Assembly: GCF_001414055.1 (NCBI RefSeq)
Contig: NZ_CP013002.1
Span: 3,800,205-3,864,204, forward strand
Direction: 5' to 3'
Source: Caulobacter henricii
GTDB taxonomy: Bacteria; Pseudomonadota; Alphaproteobacteria; Caulobacterales; Caulobacteraceae
Length of the DNA: 64,000 nt
Part shown: positions 18,244 through 26,705 of the stretch, in pieces
Numbering within the stretch: the first letter of the stretch is position 1
How the letters are laid out: every line of letters starts with the position of its first letter
Made by a program: the position numbers and the translations under genes
Notes under the pieces: model-generated
Database searches by the model: none
What the model saw: only the letters and a program-made list of their open reading frames with translations
What the model was told of the DNA's origin: nothing

Positions 18244-18866
18244 CTCAGCAACGCGTCGACGGCCGCCAGGCCAACGATTCCCGTCCCTTCCAGCTGTTCA
18301 ACTGTTTCCGCCCGGATTCCGCCCAGGGCGTAGATCGGTGTGTCAGTCATCCCGACCCATCGCCGAAGACCCTCCACGCCCAGGGGTGTTCCGGCTGACG
18401 GGCTGTTGCTGGCGAAAACCGGCGAAACGAACAGCGCATCTGCGCCCAGGGCGCTGGCGGTTCCGACAGCCTCCGCATCATGGGCCGCCTGGGTCAGCAG
18501 CCAGTCGGATCGCCTCGCCCGGATGGCCGGGGCCGTGTTTCCGAGCCTCTGCGGCAAGTGAAGTCCGTCTGCCCCGATCGTCTCGGCCAGGTCCTCATCC
18601 GCGCCGACCAGCAGGAGAAGACCTCTCCGGTCGGCGATACGCCTTAGCCTGTGGCCCTGATCGACGGCATGGGCCGCGCCAAAGGCCCTGAACACCACCG
18701 CAGCATGCCTCGGCAGGCGCTCGGCGACGGACTCGGGGTCCGGCACCCTGGCCGGGTCGGTGAAGAAAACCAGGCTCGGCAGCACAATTCCCCGCACCGT
18801 CCTTGGCGCAAGGGTTCTGGCCGTCCTAGACAGGGCCTCCAGTTCACCGCCGGTCTTCACGATCAT
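18240..18866 (-). CDS. Thiamine phosphate synthase-like protein (ThiE/TenI family)
   Basis: TIM-barrel protein of the ThiE/TenI family, about 208 residues. Motifs present: LVFFTDPARVPDP near the N-terminus, GADGLHLPQR, ALGADALFVSPVFAS and IYALGGI before the C-terminal phosphate loop. Thiamine phosphate synthases join the pyrimidine and thiazole units of thiamine; TenI members lack this activity, and I cannot separate the two here. The 3' end overlaps the ntrZ-like stop by four bases. The likely start overlaps that of the divergent yggS, leaving no spacer, so this start should be treated with care. Confidence 0.78.
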   Translation of the reverse strand: MIVKTGGELEALSRTARTLAPRTVRGIVLPSLVFFTDPARVPDPESVAERLPRHAAVVFRAFGAAHAVDQGHRLRRIADRRGLLLLVGADEDLAETIGADGLHLPQRLGNTAPAIRARRSDWLLTQAAHDAEAVGTASALGADALFVSPVFASNSPSAGTPLGVEGLRRWVGMTDTPIYALGGIRAETVEQLEGTGIVGLAAVDALLS

Positions 18867-19533
18867 GTCAGACGCCTCCCAAACCAGCCCCCTGGCCTCA
18901 ATCCGGGCCCGCATTGCTGCGGCCGAGGTTGCGGCCGGTCGTGCACCGGGCTCGGTCACGCTGGTGGCTGTGTCCAAGACCCAGCCCTGGGACCATATCG
19001 CCCCGGTTCTGGCGGCTGACCAGACGGTGTTTGGCGAAAATCGTGTCCAGGAGGCGATGGAGCGCTGGGCGCCGCATCGTACCGGCCTGGAACTGCGGCT
19101 GATCGGACCACTGCAGACCAACAAGGCGCGCGAAGCCGTCGGCTTCTTTGATGTCCTTGAAACCCTGGACCGCGAAAAGCTGGCCCGCGTTCTGGCTGAC
19201 GAAATCCAGCGCCAGGGCCGGGCGATCCGCCTCTATATCCAGGTCAATATCGGGCAAGAGCCGCAGAAGGCCGGCATCGCCCCGGCCGAGGCTGACGCCT
19301 TCATCGCCGCCTGTCGCGGGCCCTACGGCCTGTCGGTCGAGGGCCTGATGTGCATTCCGCCCGCCGAGGATGATCCCGCGTCCCATTTCGCCGCCCTGAG
19401 GGCCATTGCGCAGCGCAACGGCGTCGAGAAGCTGTCCATGGGCATGAGCGACGACTTCGAGACCGCGATTGCCCAGGGGGCCACCTCGGTGCGGGTGGGC
19501 TCGGCGATCTTTGGGGTCCGCGCGCCGCAGTGA
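18865..19533 (+). CDS. PLP homeostasis protein (YggS/PLPBP family)
   Basis: Pyridoxal-phosphate-binding protein of the YggS family, 222 residues. VTLVAVSKTQPW contains the Lys that binds PLP, and GENRVQEAMERW, IGPLQTNKA, LYIQVNIGQEPQK and LSMGMSDDFETAI are family signatures. It is thought to keep PLP levels in balance. The ATG at 18865 gives MSDASQTSPLASIRARI; an upstream in-frame start (18760) runs inside the opposite-strand gene and is unlikely. No ribosome site is obvious. Confidence 0.93.
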   Translation: MSDASQTSPLASIRARIAAAEVAAGRAPGSVTLVAVSKTQPWDHIAPVLAADQTVFGENRVQEAMERWAPHRTGLELRLIGPLQTNKAREAVGFFDVLETLDREKLARVLADEIQRQGRAIRLYIQVNIGQEPQKAGIAPAEADAFIAACRGPYGLSVEGLMCIPPAEDDPASHFAALRAIAQRNGVEKLSMGMSDDFETAIAQGATSVRVGSAIFGVRAPQ

Positions 19534-19584
19534 GAAGCGGTCCGGGCCAAAGGTCTCTTGGGGCACCCCTGCGGGGCGAAACCC

Positions 19585-20580
19585 TTAACCGGGCACCGAA
19601 GACGCTTTGCGGAATTGCTGGGGCGTAAGCCCTGTCTCGAGTTTGAACGCCCTGTTGAAGGGACCGATAGAGCCAAAGCCGCAATCATAGGCGATCGTGA
19701 GAATGGGCAGGTGCTCGTAGGCGGGATCCGCCAACTGCCGTTTGGCCTCCGTGATGCGGAAATGGTTGGCCATCTGGTTGAAGTTGCGAAAGCCCAGGGG
19801 CCCCGTGATGCAAGCCGTGATCTTGTAGTCGGGTTCGCCGAGGCGGCGGGCCACATCCGCCACTTTCAAACTCTGGCGGGTGTAGAGGCCGTCCTGCACC
19901 ATCAACTGCCGAAGCGCCGGGGCCAGGCCGTTGGCGTCGCTCGTTCTATCGCGCTGCCGTTCCGGACGGGTGACCGACAGGGGATGTCGATGGCGATACC
20001 AGATGGCCGCCCCCATCCCCAGCAGAGAGAAGATGGCACAGGCGGTTCTGATGGCCATCCGCTCCTGCGCGGTCAGCTCGCCGGCCGGGGCACCGCTCAC
20101 CCAGATGACCGCAATGGCCAGCGAGGCCAGGTAGCCGGCCATAAAGGTCAGGCGAAAGCCTTGCTCGCCCCGATTCAGGCTCGAGTTCAGGCCCTTCAAG
20201 GGTTCGATGGCGGCCAGCAGGAGGAGGGCCGAGCTGACCAGCTCGCCCAGATTGCCAACCATGCGGGGCAGGGGTCCGGCACTCGCGCCTGACCAGCGCA
20301 GGACGGCGCCGGACGCCACCAGGATCAGAACCAGCCCCAGCGGCCACAGTTCCCGCCGGGGCCTGGCAGGCTGAAAAAGGGCGCGGACCAAGAGCCACGA
20401 CCAGCCGCAGGTCGCGTCGCCCGCGACCGCGACCAGTTCGGAAACCAGGCCCAGGCGGCGCCCGATGATCTGGCTGAGACAGAATGCACCCACGGCAGCG
20501 GCGAAGAGCGCGCCATAGAGGAGCGTATCGTCTGGACGCCCTCCGCTGCGCGGCGTCGTGCCCAGGCCCTCAGCGCGCAT
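19585..20580 (-). CDS. Membrane-anchored AraC-family transcriptional regulator
   Basis: About 331 residues. The N-terminal 220 residues contain several hydrophobic segments (e.g. LLYGALFAAAVGAFCLSQII and LWPLGLVLILVASGAVL), predicted as 5-7 transmembrane helices. The C-terminus is an AraC/XylS-type helix-turn-helix pair (KVADVARRLGEPDYKI and ILTIAYDCGFGSIGPFNRAF). This build suggests a one-component membrane sensor-regulator. The ATG at 20580 was chosen over a TTG at 20598. It is divergent from the DUF2306 gene, with a perfect inverted repeat between them, so that gene and itself are likely targets. Confidence 0.87.
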   Translation of the reverse strand: MRAEGLGTTPRSGGRPDDTLLYGALFAAAVGAFCLSQIIGRRLGLVSELVAVAGDATCGWSWLLVRALFQPARPRRELWPLGLVLILVASGAVLRWSGASAGPLPRMVGNLGELVSSALLLLAAIEPLKGLNSSLNRGEQGFRLTFMAGYLASLAIAVIWVSGAPAGELTAQERMAIRTACAIFSLLGMGAAIWYRHRHPLSVTRPERQRDRTSDANGLAPALRQLMVQDGLYTRQSLKVADVARRLGEPDYKITACITGPLGFRNFNQMANHFRITEAKRQLADPAYEHLPILTIAYDCGFGSIGPFNRAFKLETGLTPQQFRKASSVPG

Positions 20581-20633
20581 GGAACCCCTGTTCCTCAAGC
20601 CGGCCGCTCATGAGCAAGCTCCAAAAAACCTGA

Positions 20634-20649
20634 CCGATTTCCAAATCGG
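20634..20649. promoter_or_regulatory. Candidate operator between the AraC-type and DUF2306 genes
   Basis: CCGATTT-CC-AAATCGG, a perfect inverted repeat with seven-base arms, near the middle of the 134-base divergent spacer. It could be bound by the adjacent AraC-type regulator or another dimeric factor. Confidence 0.5.
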
Positions 20650-20714
20650 CGAGAACGTCGCTGTGAAAACCCGCACGCCTTGGCCGATCGCAATCCGCCG
20701 AGAGTAGAACGAAC

Positions 20715-21542
20715 ATGACGACAGCAGAACTTGCAATTCCATCGAAGACCGCTTCGCCGGGCGAAGCCCTTCTGAGGCGAGCTGGCGTGGCCTGGTTCCT
20801 GGTCGCCGCAGCCGGCCAGGGTGCCTTCATCTGGATGATCATCGCCCACTATGGTCGCAGGACCATGGCCGGCGATCTGGCCGGGTGGAACGACAAGCCC
20901 ATCATCAAGGGCTACGTCTCCGCCGATGACCTGGGCAACCTCATGTTCGCGGTCCATGTGCTGCTGGCGGCGGTGGTGACGCTTGGTGGACTCTTGCAAC
21001 TTGTACCGGCGATCCGTCGAAAGCTGCCCGCCTTGCATCGCTGGAACGGACGGCTGTTCTTCATCATCGCCTATGTGATGGCCCTCGGCGGGTTCTGGCT
21101 GACCTGGGTGCGGCCCACCTATCTTTCGCTGATTTCGGCGGTTTCGGTTTCCCTCAATGGTGTGCTGATCCTGGTCTTTGCCGGTCTGGCCTGGCGGTTT
21201 GCCGTGACGCGGAAGTTCGAGGCCCATCGCCGCTGGGCCATGCGCGCCTTCATGGTCGTCAATGGCGTCTGGTTCCTGCGTGTCGCCATCATGGGCTGGG
21301 TGGTCGTGTCTGGCGGCGGTCTAGGCATGAACCGCACGCTATCGGGACCGGCCGATATCGTGCTGCAGTTCGGGTCCTACCTGATCCCTCTGGCAGTGCT
21401 TGAGGTCTATCTTCGCGCCCAGCGCAGCGCGCGCCCCATTGTCAAAAGGCTCGCGGCGGGACTGGTGATCGCGATGACCGTCGTCACCGCGGTCGGTGGG
21501 GTCGGTGCCACCCTGTTCATGTGGGGGCCTTACATGAAGTGA
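20715..21542 (+). CDS. DUF2306 family membrane protein
   Basis: Integral membrane protein of 275 residues with about seven hydrophobic segments. It shows the DUF2306 pattern HRWNGRLFFIIAYVMALGG, a His between helices, and HRRWAMRAFMVVNGVWFLR. Function unknown; conserved His residues in helices make a cofactor-binding (heme-like) role possible but unproven. The start lies ahead of a Thr-rich N-terminus (MTTAELAIPSK). It is divergent from the membrane AraC-type gene that probably controls it. Confidence 0.83.
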   Translation: MTTAELAIPSKTASPGEALLRRAGVAWFLVAAAGQGAFIWMIIAHYGRRTMAGDLAGWNDKPIIKGYVSADDLGNLMFAVHVLLAAVVTLGGLLQLVPAIRRKLPALHRWNGRLFFIIAYVMALGGFWLTWVRPTYLSLISAVSVSLNGVLILVFAGLAWRFAVTRKFEAHRRWAMRAFMVVNGVWFLRVAIMGWVVVSGGGLGMNRTLSGPADIVLQFGSYLIPLAVLEVYLRAQRSARPIVKRLAAGLVIAMTVVTAVGGVGATLFMWGPYMK

Positions 21543-21589
21543 CGGCGAGCGCGCCCAGCCGGACTCCGGGTCCGGCGCACGGGGCTCGC

Positions 21590-22096
21590 CTAGATCCCGA
21601 TCTCCACCGCATCCCCGGGCTGGGCCGTGGCCAGAAGGGCCTCCAGATCCGCCCGCGCCAGGGCGACGCAGCCTTCGGTGCCGGAAAAGTCCTCGCGGGC
21701 CAGATGCAGGAAGATCGCCGAGCCCATGCCGGGAACCGGCGGATCATCGTTGTGGGCCAGGATGCCGACCAGGTCATAGACGTGATCGTCGCGCCAGAGC
21801 CGCTCGGCGCTGGCGGCATAGGGCAGCTTGACCGGGCGATTATAGGCCGGATCGCCCGGAGCGTCGCACCAGCCGTCGTCCGGGGCCATGGGGCGAACGG
21901 GCAGGGCGGTGGTCGGCCCGTCTGGATAGACGTCTGGGCGATAGAGGATTTCGCGGATCAGCCAGACGCCGGCGGGGCTCCTGTTGTCGCCCTCGCGCTT
22001 GTCGGCGGCGGCAATGACGCCGGCCTTGCCCAGGGCGCAGCGGACGGCGCGTCCGTTGATGTCAATCTGGCCGTCAGGGCGGGCCTTGAAGATCAT
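21590..22096 (-). CDS. L,D-transpeptidase family protein (YkuD domain)
   Basis: 168-residue YkuD-domain protein. It has RSPAGVWLIREILYRP, ILAHNDDPPVPGMGSAIFLH and the catalytic HLAREDFSGTEGCVAL (the Cys follows TEG). L,D-transpeptidases cross-link peptidoglycan or attach proteins to it; this short form has no visible signal peptide or membrane anchor, which is unusual for a periplasmic enzyme. The start at 22096 (MIFKARPDGQIDINGR) lies 61 bases from the divergent cenR. Being beside an envelope regulator fits a cell-wall role. Confidence 0.88.
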   Translation of the reverse strand: MIFKARPDGQIDINGRAVRCALGKAGVIAAADKREGDNRSPAGVWLIREILYRPDVYPDGPTTALPVRPMAPDDGWCDAPGDPAYNRPVKLPYAASAERLWRDDHVYDLVGILAHNDDPPVPGMGSAIFLHLAREDFSGTEGCVALARADLEALLATAQPGDAVEIGI

Positions 22097-22157
22097 TGTC
22101 GCCTTCTCCGCTCCCAAGGGTTGTCGCGAGGGGTCGCACCGGTGCATGTTCCGCCAT

Positions 22158-22844
22158 ATGGCGCAACGCAAGACCCTTTTGCTGATCGACGACGACGACG
22201 ACCTGCGGGGCGCGTTGGCTGAACAGCTTGCCCTGCACGAAGAGTTCGCGGTGGCCGAGGCCGCCACGGCGGGCGAGGGCGTGCGGATGGCGCGCGAGAT
22301 CAAGCCCGATCTCGTGCTGCTGGATGTCGACCTGCCCGACATGGACGGCCGCGAGGCCTGCCGGCTGATGCGCAAGAACGGGGTCATGGCCCCAGTGATC
22401 ATGCTGACGGCGGCGGCCAGCGACTCAGACACCATTCTGGGCCTGGAATCCGGGGCCAATGACTATGTCACCAAGCCCTTCCGTTTCGGGGTGCTGCTGG
22501 CCCGCATCCGTGCCCAGTTGCGCAGCTACGAGGCCTCGGAAGACGCCCTGTTCCGCATCGGCCCCTACGAGTTCCGCCCCTCGGCCAAGCTCCTGGTCGA
22601 CGAGAAGCAGAAAAAGGTGCGGTTGACCGAGAAGGAAACCAATATCCTCAAATACCTCTATCGCGCCGGCTCAAAGCCGGTCTCGCGCGAGGAACTGCTG
22701 ACCGAGGTCTGGGGCTACAACGCCGGGGTCACCACCCACACCCTGGAAACCCACGTCTATCGCCTGCGCCAGAAGATCGAGCCGGATCCGACCGTGGCCA
22801 AGATCCTGATCACCGAAATGGGCGGCTACCGGCTGCAGCCCTAG
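22158..22844 (+). CDS. cenR: Response regulator CenR-like (OmpR family)
   Basis: Two-component response regulator of 228 residues. The receiver domain has the acidic cluster IDDDDD (10-15), the phospho-acceptor Asp near residue 56 (LVLLDVDLPDMDG) and the conserved YVTKPF. The C-terminal winged helix ends EMGGYRLQP. The sequence and its neighbourhood in the origin region resemble CenR, the essential cell-envelope regulator of Caulobacter; the partner kinase CenK is not in the window. The start at 22158 (MAQRKT) is preferred to an ATG at 22146. Neither has a clear ribosome site. Confidence 0.85.
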   Translation: MAQRKTLLLIDDDDDLRGALAEQLALHEEFAVAEAATAGEGVRMAREIKPDLVLLDVDLPDMDGREACRLMRKNGVMAPVIMLTAAASDSDTILGLESGANDYVTKPFRFGVLLARIRAQLRSYEASEDALFRIGPYEFRPSAKLLVDEKQKKVRLTEKETNILKYLYRAGSKPVSREELLTEVWGYNAGVTTHTLETHVYRLRQKIEPDPTVAKILITEMGGYRLQP

Positions 22845-22916
22845 GCCATTCGGAGCCAAAACCTCGGCCTCAAGCAGGCTTGGAGCCAGCGCGCCTGGAG
22901 CGCCAGAGACCCAAAG

Positions 22917-22953
22917 AAAAACCCCGGTCGCATCGCTGCGCCGGGGCTTTTTT
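22917..22953. terminator. Bidirectional terminator between cenR and secB
   Basis: CCCCGG...CCGGGG stem with extra pairing inside, preceded by AAAAA and followed by CTTTTTT, between convergent genes. Confidence 0.9.
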
Positions 22954-22975
22954 GTTTCGGTGGAGGGTCGGACGC

Positions 22976-23470
22976 CTAGGCGTTGCCGACCATCACGCCT
23001 TCGGCCTGGGCCTTGCGGGCGGCATAGACGCCGGCGAAGTCGATCGGGTCGATCAGGAAGGGGGGGAAGCCGCCTTCGCTGGTGACGTCGGCGATCAGGC
23101 GACGGGCAAACGGGAACAGGAAGCGCGGGCACTCGATCAGCAGGACCTGCTCCAGATCGGCTTCCGTCACGCCCGAGATGTGGAACAGGCCGCCATAGAC
23201 GACTTCCACATGGAAAACGGCCTGGTCTTCGCGGGTCGCGCGGGCCGACAGCTTCAGGTCCACCTCGAACAGGCCGTCGGTGCGGCCGCGGGCATTCATT
23301 TCGACGCCCATATCGATGGCCGGCTGGGCCGTGCCTGCCCGCAGACTGTCGGGCGCATGCGGGCTCTCGAACGAGAAGTCGCGCACGAACTGGGCCATGA
23401 TGCGGATGCCCGATTGAGCGGCCGCGTTGTCGTCTGCAAGCGCCTCAGGGGCGGCGGTCGTGTCGGTCAT
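22976..23470 (-). CDS. secB: Protein-export chaperone SecB
   Basis: Tetrameric cytoplasmic chaperone that keeps preproteins unfolded and hands them to SecA. The 164-residue product has [46 protein letters not shown] and [13 protein letters not shown], the usual SecB core. It is convergent with cenR and divergent from the timA-like membrane adaptor, a combination seen in many Alphaproteobacteria. Confidence 0.96.
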   Translation of the reverse strand: MTDTTAAPEALADDNAAAQSGIRIMAQFVRDFSFESPHAPDSLRAGTAQPAIDMGVEMNARGRTDGLFEVDLKLSARATREDQAVFHVEVVYGGLFHISGVTEADLEQVLLIECPRFLFPFARRLIADVTSEGGFPPFLIDPIDFAGVYAARKAQAEGVMVGNA

Positions 23471-23637
23471 TAGGAATAAATCCGTACTCGGCGTCTAAAA
23501 AGGCCGCTAGGAGAGAGCGGCGCTGCTAACACGCGGGCGGCCTTGGTGCAACGCCAGGCGCCTTACGCGAGAGCTCGCCTCACCTATATAGACATGGCGA
23601 CCAGTCTGTCGAAGCAGCCGCGGATAACCAAGTGCTT

Positions 23638-24234
23638 ATGCAAATTCTCGTCCTTGCCGTCATCGCCGCCGTGGTCCTGTACCAGCTCTACGCCACACTC
23701 GGGCGTCGGGTGGGGCGTCAGCCCGAGGATGCGCCGGCGACCGGGGCCAGAACCGTTCCGGCACCGGCCGGGCCGGCCGAAGCCATCGCCGCCGGGCCCC
23801 TCGAAGGCGTCGCGGCCCTGCGCGCGCGCCAGCCCGACTTCAACACCGCCCATTTCCTGAGCGGGGCCCGCTCGGCCTATGAGATGATCGTCAAGGCCTT
23901 CGCTGTCGGTGATCGCGAAACCCTCAAGCCGCTGCTGGCCGACGACGTCATGGCCAATTTCGAGGCGGCGATCGTGGCCCGCGAGGCCGAGGGTCGCAGC
24001 GAGACGGTCGAGATGATGTCGCCACCGCGGGTCGATCTCGACACGGTCGCGGTGGTCGGCGACACCGCCCGGGCCGTCGTGCGGATTCTGGCCGAGGTTC
24101 GCGCCAGGACCACCAGCACCGAGGGCGACGCAGTGGATGACCGCCGCACCGCCGAGCTCTGGACCTTTGAACGTTCTCTGAAATCGACCAATCCGAACTG
24201 GATCCTGGTCCACGTCGCCGCCGCCGAAGCCTGA
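23638..24234 (+). CDS. Tim44/TimA family membrane adaptor
   Basis: 198 residues with an N-terminal transmembrane helix (MQILVLAVIAAVVLYQLYAT), a Pro/Ala-rich linker and a C-terminal Tim44-like domain (SAYEMIVKAFAVGDRETLKP, LADDVMANFEAAI). In Alphaproteobacteria these TimA proteins are related to the mitochondrial import motor subunit Tim44 and are thought to assist translocation or membrane-protein assembly. The ATG at 23638 is preferred to a GTG at 23632. Its stop overlaps the mltA start (TGATG). Confidence 0.87.
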   Translation: MQILVLAVIAAVVLYQLYATLGRRVGRQPEDAPATGARTVPAPAGPAEAIAAGPLEGVAALRARQPDFNTAHFLSGARSAYEMIVKAFAVGDRETLKPLLADDVMANFEAAIVAREAEGRSETVEMMSPPRVDLDTVAVVGDTARAVVRILAEVRARTTSTEGDAVDDRRTAELWTFERSLKSTNPNWILVHVAAAEA

Positions 24235-25400
24235 TGCTGCAGAACGGTCTGATCGCTGTCGCAGCCGCCCTGACCCTGGCGGCCTGCGCAACCACGACAC
24301 CGACCCCGGTGGCCACCGGTCCCGTCGCGCCCCCGGTCCTGCCCGGTGCGAGCCCGACCCCGGCGTCTGCGAATCCTGTCCCGACCCTGCAGGCCCTGGC
24401 TTTTGGCACCCTGGCGGGCTGGACCGAAGAGGACCACCTGGCGGCTCTGGATGCCTTCCGGGCCGGCTGCGGTGTGGCGCGCGAGCCTGACATGGCCCGG
24501 GTCTGTCGTCTGGCCCGTACCGACGGACCGCGCGATGAACTGGGGGCACGTCTGTTCCTGGAAGCCAATTTCAGACCCCAGGCGGTAGGGGATCAGGGCC
24601 TGCTGACCGCCTATTTCGCGCCGAAATACGAGGCCCGCCTGTCGCGTTCGGACGAGTTCAGCGCGCCGGTGCGGGGGCTTCCGGCGGATCTGGTCATGCT
24701 CGACCTTGGGGCCTTCGAACCGTCCCTGGCGGGCAAGAAGGTCAGCGGCCGGGTCAGGGCCGGCAAGTTCGAGCCCTATCCGGACCGCAAGGCCATCGAG
24801 GCCTCGCCCGCCGACAAGCCCCTGGCCTGGATGCGGCCGGAAGAGCTGTTTTTCCTGCAAATTCAGGGGTCGGGCGTTCTGGTCACACCGGACGGTCGCC
24901 GACAGCGGGCCGCCTTCGCCGGCGGCAATGGCAAGCCCTTTGTCGGCATCGCCACGGCCATGCGCGACCGGGGCCTTCTGACCGACAACAATACCTCTGG
25001 TGACGCGATCCGCACCTGGCTGGCCGACAATCGCGGCCCGAGGGCTGACGAGATCATGCAGCTGAACCCGCGCTACATCTTCTTCAAGCTGTCGGACGAC
25101 GACGGCCAGGAGGCCGTGGGCTCGGCCGGCATACCCCTGCCGGCGGGCCGGGCCATCGCCGTTGATCCCAGCCGTCACGCCATGGGCGGCCTCTACTGGC
25201 TGGACGCCGCAGCCCCAAAGCTGGCGGGTGCCTTCCCCGCCTATCGCCGTCTGGCTGTGGCTCTGGACGTGGGCGGAGCCATCAAGGGCGAGGTGCGGGC
25301 CGATCTCTATACCGGCAGCGGCCCCACCGCCGGCATCGAGGCCGGTCGCGTGCGCCATGACCTGCGGATGTACCGCCTGGTTCCGATCCCGAAATCCTAG
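24234..25400 (+). CDS. mltA: Membrane-bound lytic murein transglycosylase A (MltA)
   Basis: Lipoprotein transglycosylase cleaving peptidoglycan glycan strands. The 388-residue protein starts with a signal peptide and lipobox LAAC (residues 16-19), a Pro/Thr-rich linker, then the MltA domain (GLLTAYFAPKYEARLSRS, FFLQIQGSGVLVTPDGRR) and the 3D domain (AVDPSRHAMGGLYWLDA, with the catalytic Asp expected in the DVGGAIKGEVRADLYTG segment). It is coupled to the timA-like gene upstream, with smr two bases downstream. Confidence 0.93.
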   Translation: MLQNGLIAVAAALTLAACATTTPTPVATGPVAPPVLPGASPTPASANPVPTLQALAFGTLAGWTEEDHLAALDAFRAGCGVAREPDMARVCRLARTDGPRDELGARLFLEANFRPQAVGDQGLLTAYFAPKYEARLSRSDEFSAPVRGLPADLVMLDLGAFEPSLAGKKVSGRVRAGKFEPYPDRKAIEASPADKPLAWMRPEELFFLQIQGSGVLVTPDGRRQRAAFAGGNGKPFVGIATAMRDRGLLTDNNTSGDAIRTWLADNRGPRADEIMQLNPRYIFFKLSDDDGQEAVGSAGIPLPAGRAIAVDPSRHAMGGLYWLDAAAPKLAGAFPAYRRLAVALDVGGAIKGEVRADLYTGSGPTAGIEAGRVRHDLRMYRLVPIPKS

Positions 25401-25402
25401 CC

Positions 25403-25957
25403 ATGAAGCGGCCGCCGCGACCGGAAGAACTGCGCCTCTGGGGCATGGTCGCCGACACGGTGCATGCGCGGCCTGGCGACAAGCCGCTGAAGCTGCGGGC
25501 CAAGGTCAAGATCAAGCCGGTCAGGGCCCCCAAGGCCGCCAAGGTCCAGCCCACTCACCTGGCCTCCATCGCCCCCCTGCGCATCGACCCGTCCGAGATC
25601 AAGCCGACACCGGTCAGGACGCCCAAATCCGCACCCGGCCATATCGAACCCAATCGCCGCAAGCGCCTGATCAAGGAGCATGATCCGATCGGGGCGCGGC
25701 TGGATCTGCACGGTTTTGACCAGGACCAGGCCCGCCCGGCCCTGGAAGCCTTTATCCGGCGGGCCTATGCCGATGGCCATCGCGCCGTCCTGATCATCAC
25801 CGGCAAGGGCAAGATCGGCCACGGGGTCCTGAAGAAGCGCACGCCGGAATGGCTGGCCGCGCCGGCCCTGCGCGAGATGATCGCCGGGGTATCCCAGGCC
25901 GACCAGCGGCACGGCGGAGAGGGCGCGCTCTACGTGGCGCTGAAGCGGCGGGCCTAG
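25403..25957 (+). CDS. Smr/MutS2-C domain protein
   Basis: 184-residue basic protein. The first 100 residues are Lys/Pro-rich and probably disordered. The C-terminal Smr domain has ARLDLHGFDQDQARPALEAF (the LDLHG motif) and VLIITGKGKIGHGVLK (the TGKG motif). Smr domains are nucleases in several proteins; the role of the short stand-alone forms is unclear. It starts two bases after mltA, completing a timA-mltA-smr transcript, and is convergent with the cytochrome c gene. Confidence 0.9.
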   Translation: MKRPPRPEELRLWGMVADTVHARPGDKPLKLRAKVKIKPVRAPKAAKVQPTHLASIAPLRIDPSEIKPTPVRTPKSAPGHIEPNRRKRLIKEHDPIGARLDLHGFDQDQARPALEAFIRRAYADGHRAVLIITGKGKIGHGVLKKRTPEWLAAPALREMIAGVSQADQRHGGEGALYVALKRRA

Positions 25958-25967
25958 GCGCGGGGCC

Positions 25968-26705
25968 TCAGTCGTCTCGCTCACGGCCCTGACCGCCCTC
26001 GCCGCCACCTTCGCCGGACTCGCCGTCGACGCTGCGGTGACACCGGACACAGTTCTGGATGTTGCGGATGCCTTCTTCCCGATGCTGGGCCTCAATCTGC
26101 CCGGGCTGGTGAGCATGGCAGCCATAACAGGTGAAGGTCCGCAGGTTCCCGCCGACATGACAGGTCGAACAGGGCGCGTCATGAGGGCCCGCCAGCTTGA
26201 AGTAGCGGCCGTGATCAAAGGTGGCGGGTTTCCAGGCCTGGGTGCCGTGGCATTGGCTGCAGGGCAGGGCCACACCGCGATGAAAGTCGTTGCTCGGTGC
26301 GCTGTGGCAGCTTGAACAGGCCGCCCGGGCCTGGGGTTGTAACAGGGCATGGTTGAAAGGACGGACGAGATTGTGCGTCAGCCTGGGCCTTGGGTGATCG
26401 GTGTGGCAGGCCATGCAGTCCTGCGAAATCAGGGTCTGGTGAAAAGGCGGCCGTGAGCCCGGGTGCTTGATGAATTCTCCCAGGGTCGTGCGACGGCCGA
26501 TGTCGGCGACGGTGTGGCAGGCCACGCAGCGTTCCGTCGATGCCCCGGCCAGGGGCGCATGACAGGCAAGGCAATTCTGCTGCAGGGCCGCATGAGCAGG
26601 TTTGAGGTCCCCGGGACTGACCATCTGGTGGGGGAAAACGAAGATCAGGGCGATGATCGCCGCCAGACCGACACCGATGCTGATCCAGACCCATCGCGGT
26701 GTCAT
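25968..26705 (-). CDS. Membrane-anchored eight-heme cytochrome c (cytochrome c3-like)
   Basis: 245 residues with one N-terminal transmembrane anchor (WVWISIGVGLAAIIALIFVF) and eight CxxCH heme-binding motifs starting near residues 45, 60, 97, 130, 149, 179, 193 and 219. Several other His are available as sixth ligands. The C-terminal tail is very acidic and Gly-rich. The ATG at 26705 overlaps the stop of the membrane-protein gene upstream (ATGA), so the two are made together. Such pairs pass electrons between the membrane and the periplasm. The substrate or partner is not known. Confidence 0.86.
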   Translation of the reverse strand: MTPRWVWISIGVGLAAIIALIFVFPHQMVSPGDLKPAHAALQQNCLACHAPLAGASTERCVACHTVADIGRRTTLGEFIKHPGSRPPFHQTLISQDCMACHTDHPRPRLTHNLVRPFNHALLQPQARAACSSCHSAPSNDFHRGVALPCSQCHGTQAWKPATFDHGRYFKLAGPHDAPCSTCHVGGNLRTFTCYGCHAHQPGQIEAQHREEGIRNIQNCVRCHRSVDGESGEGGGEGGQGRERDD

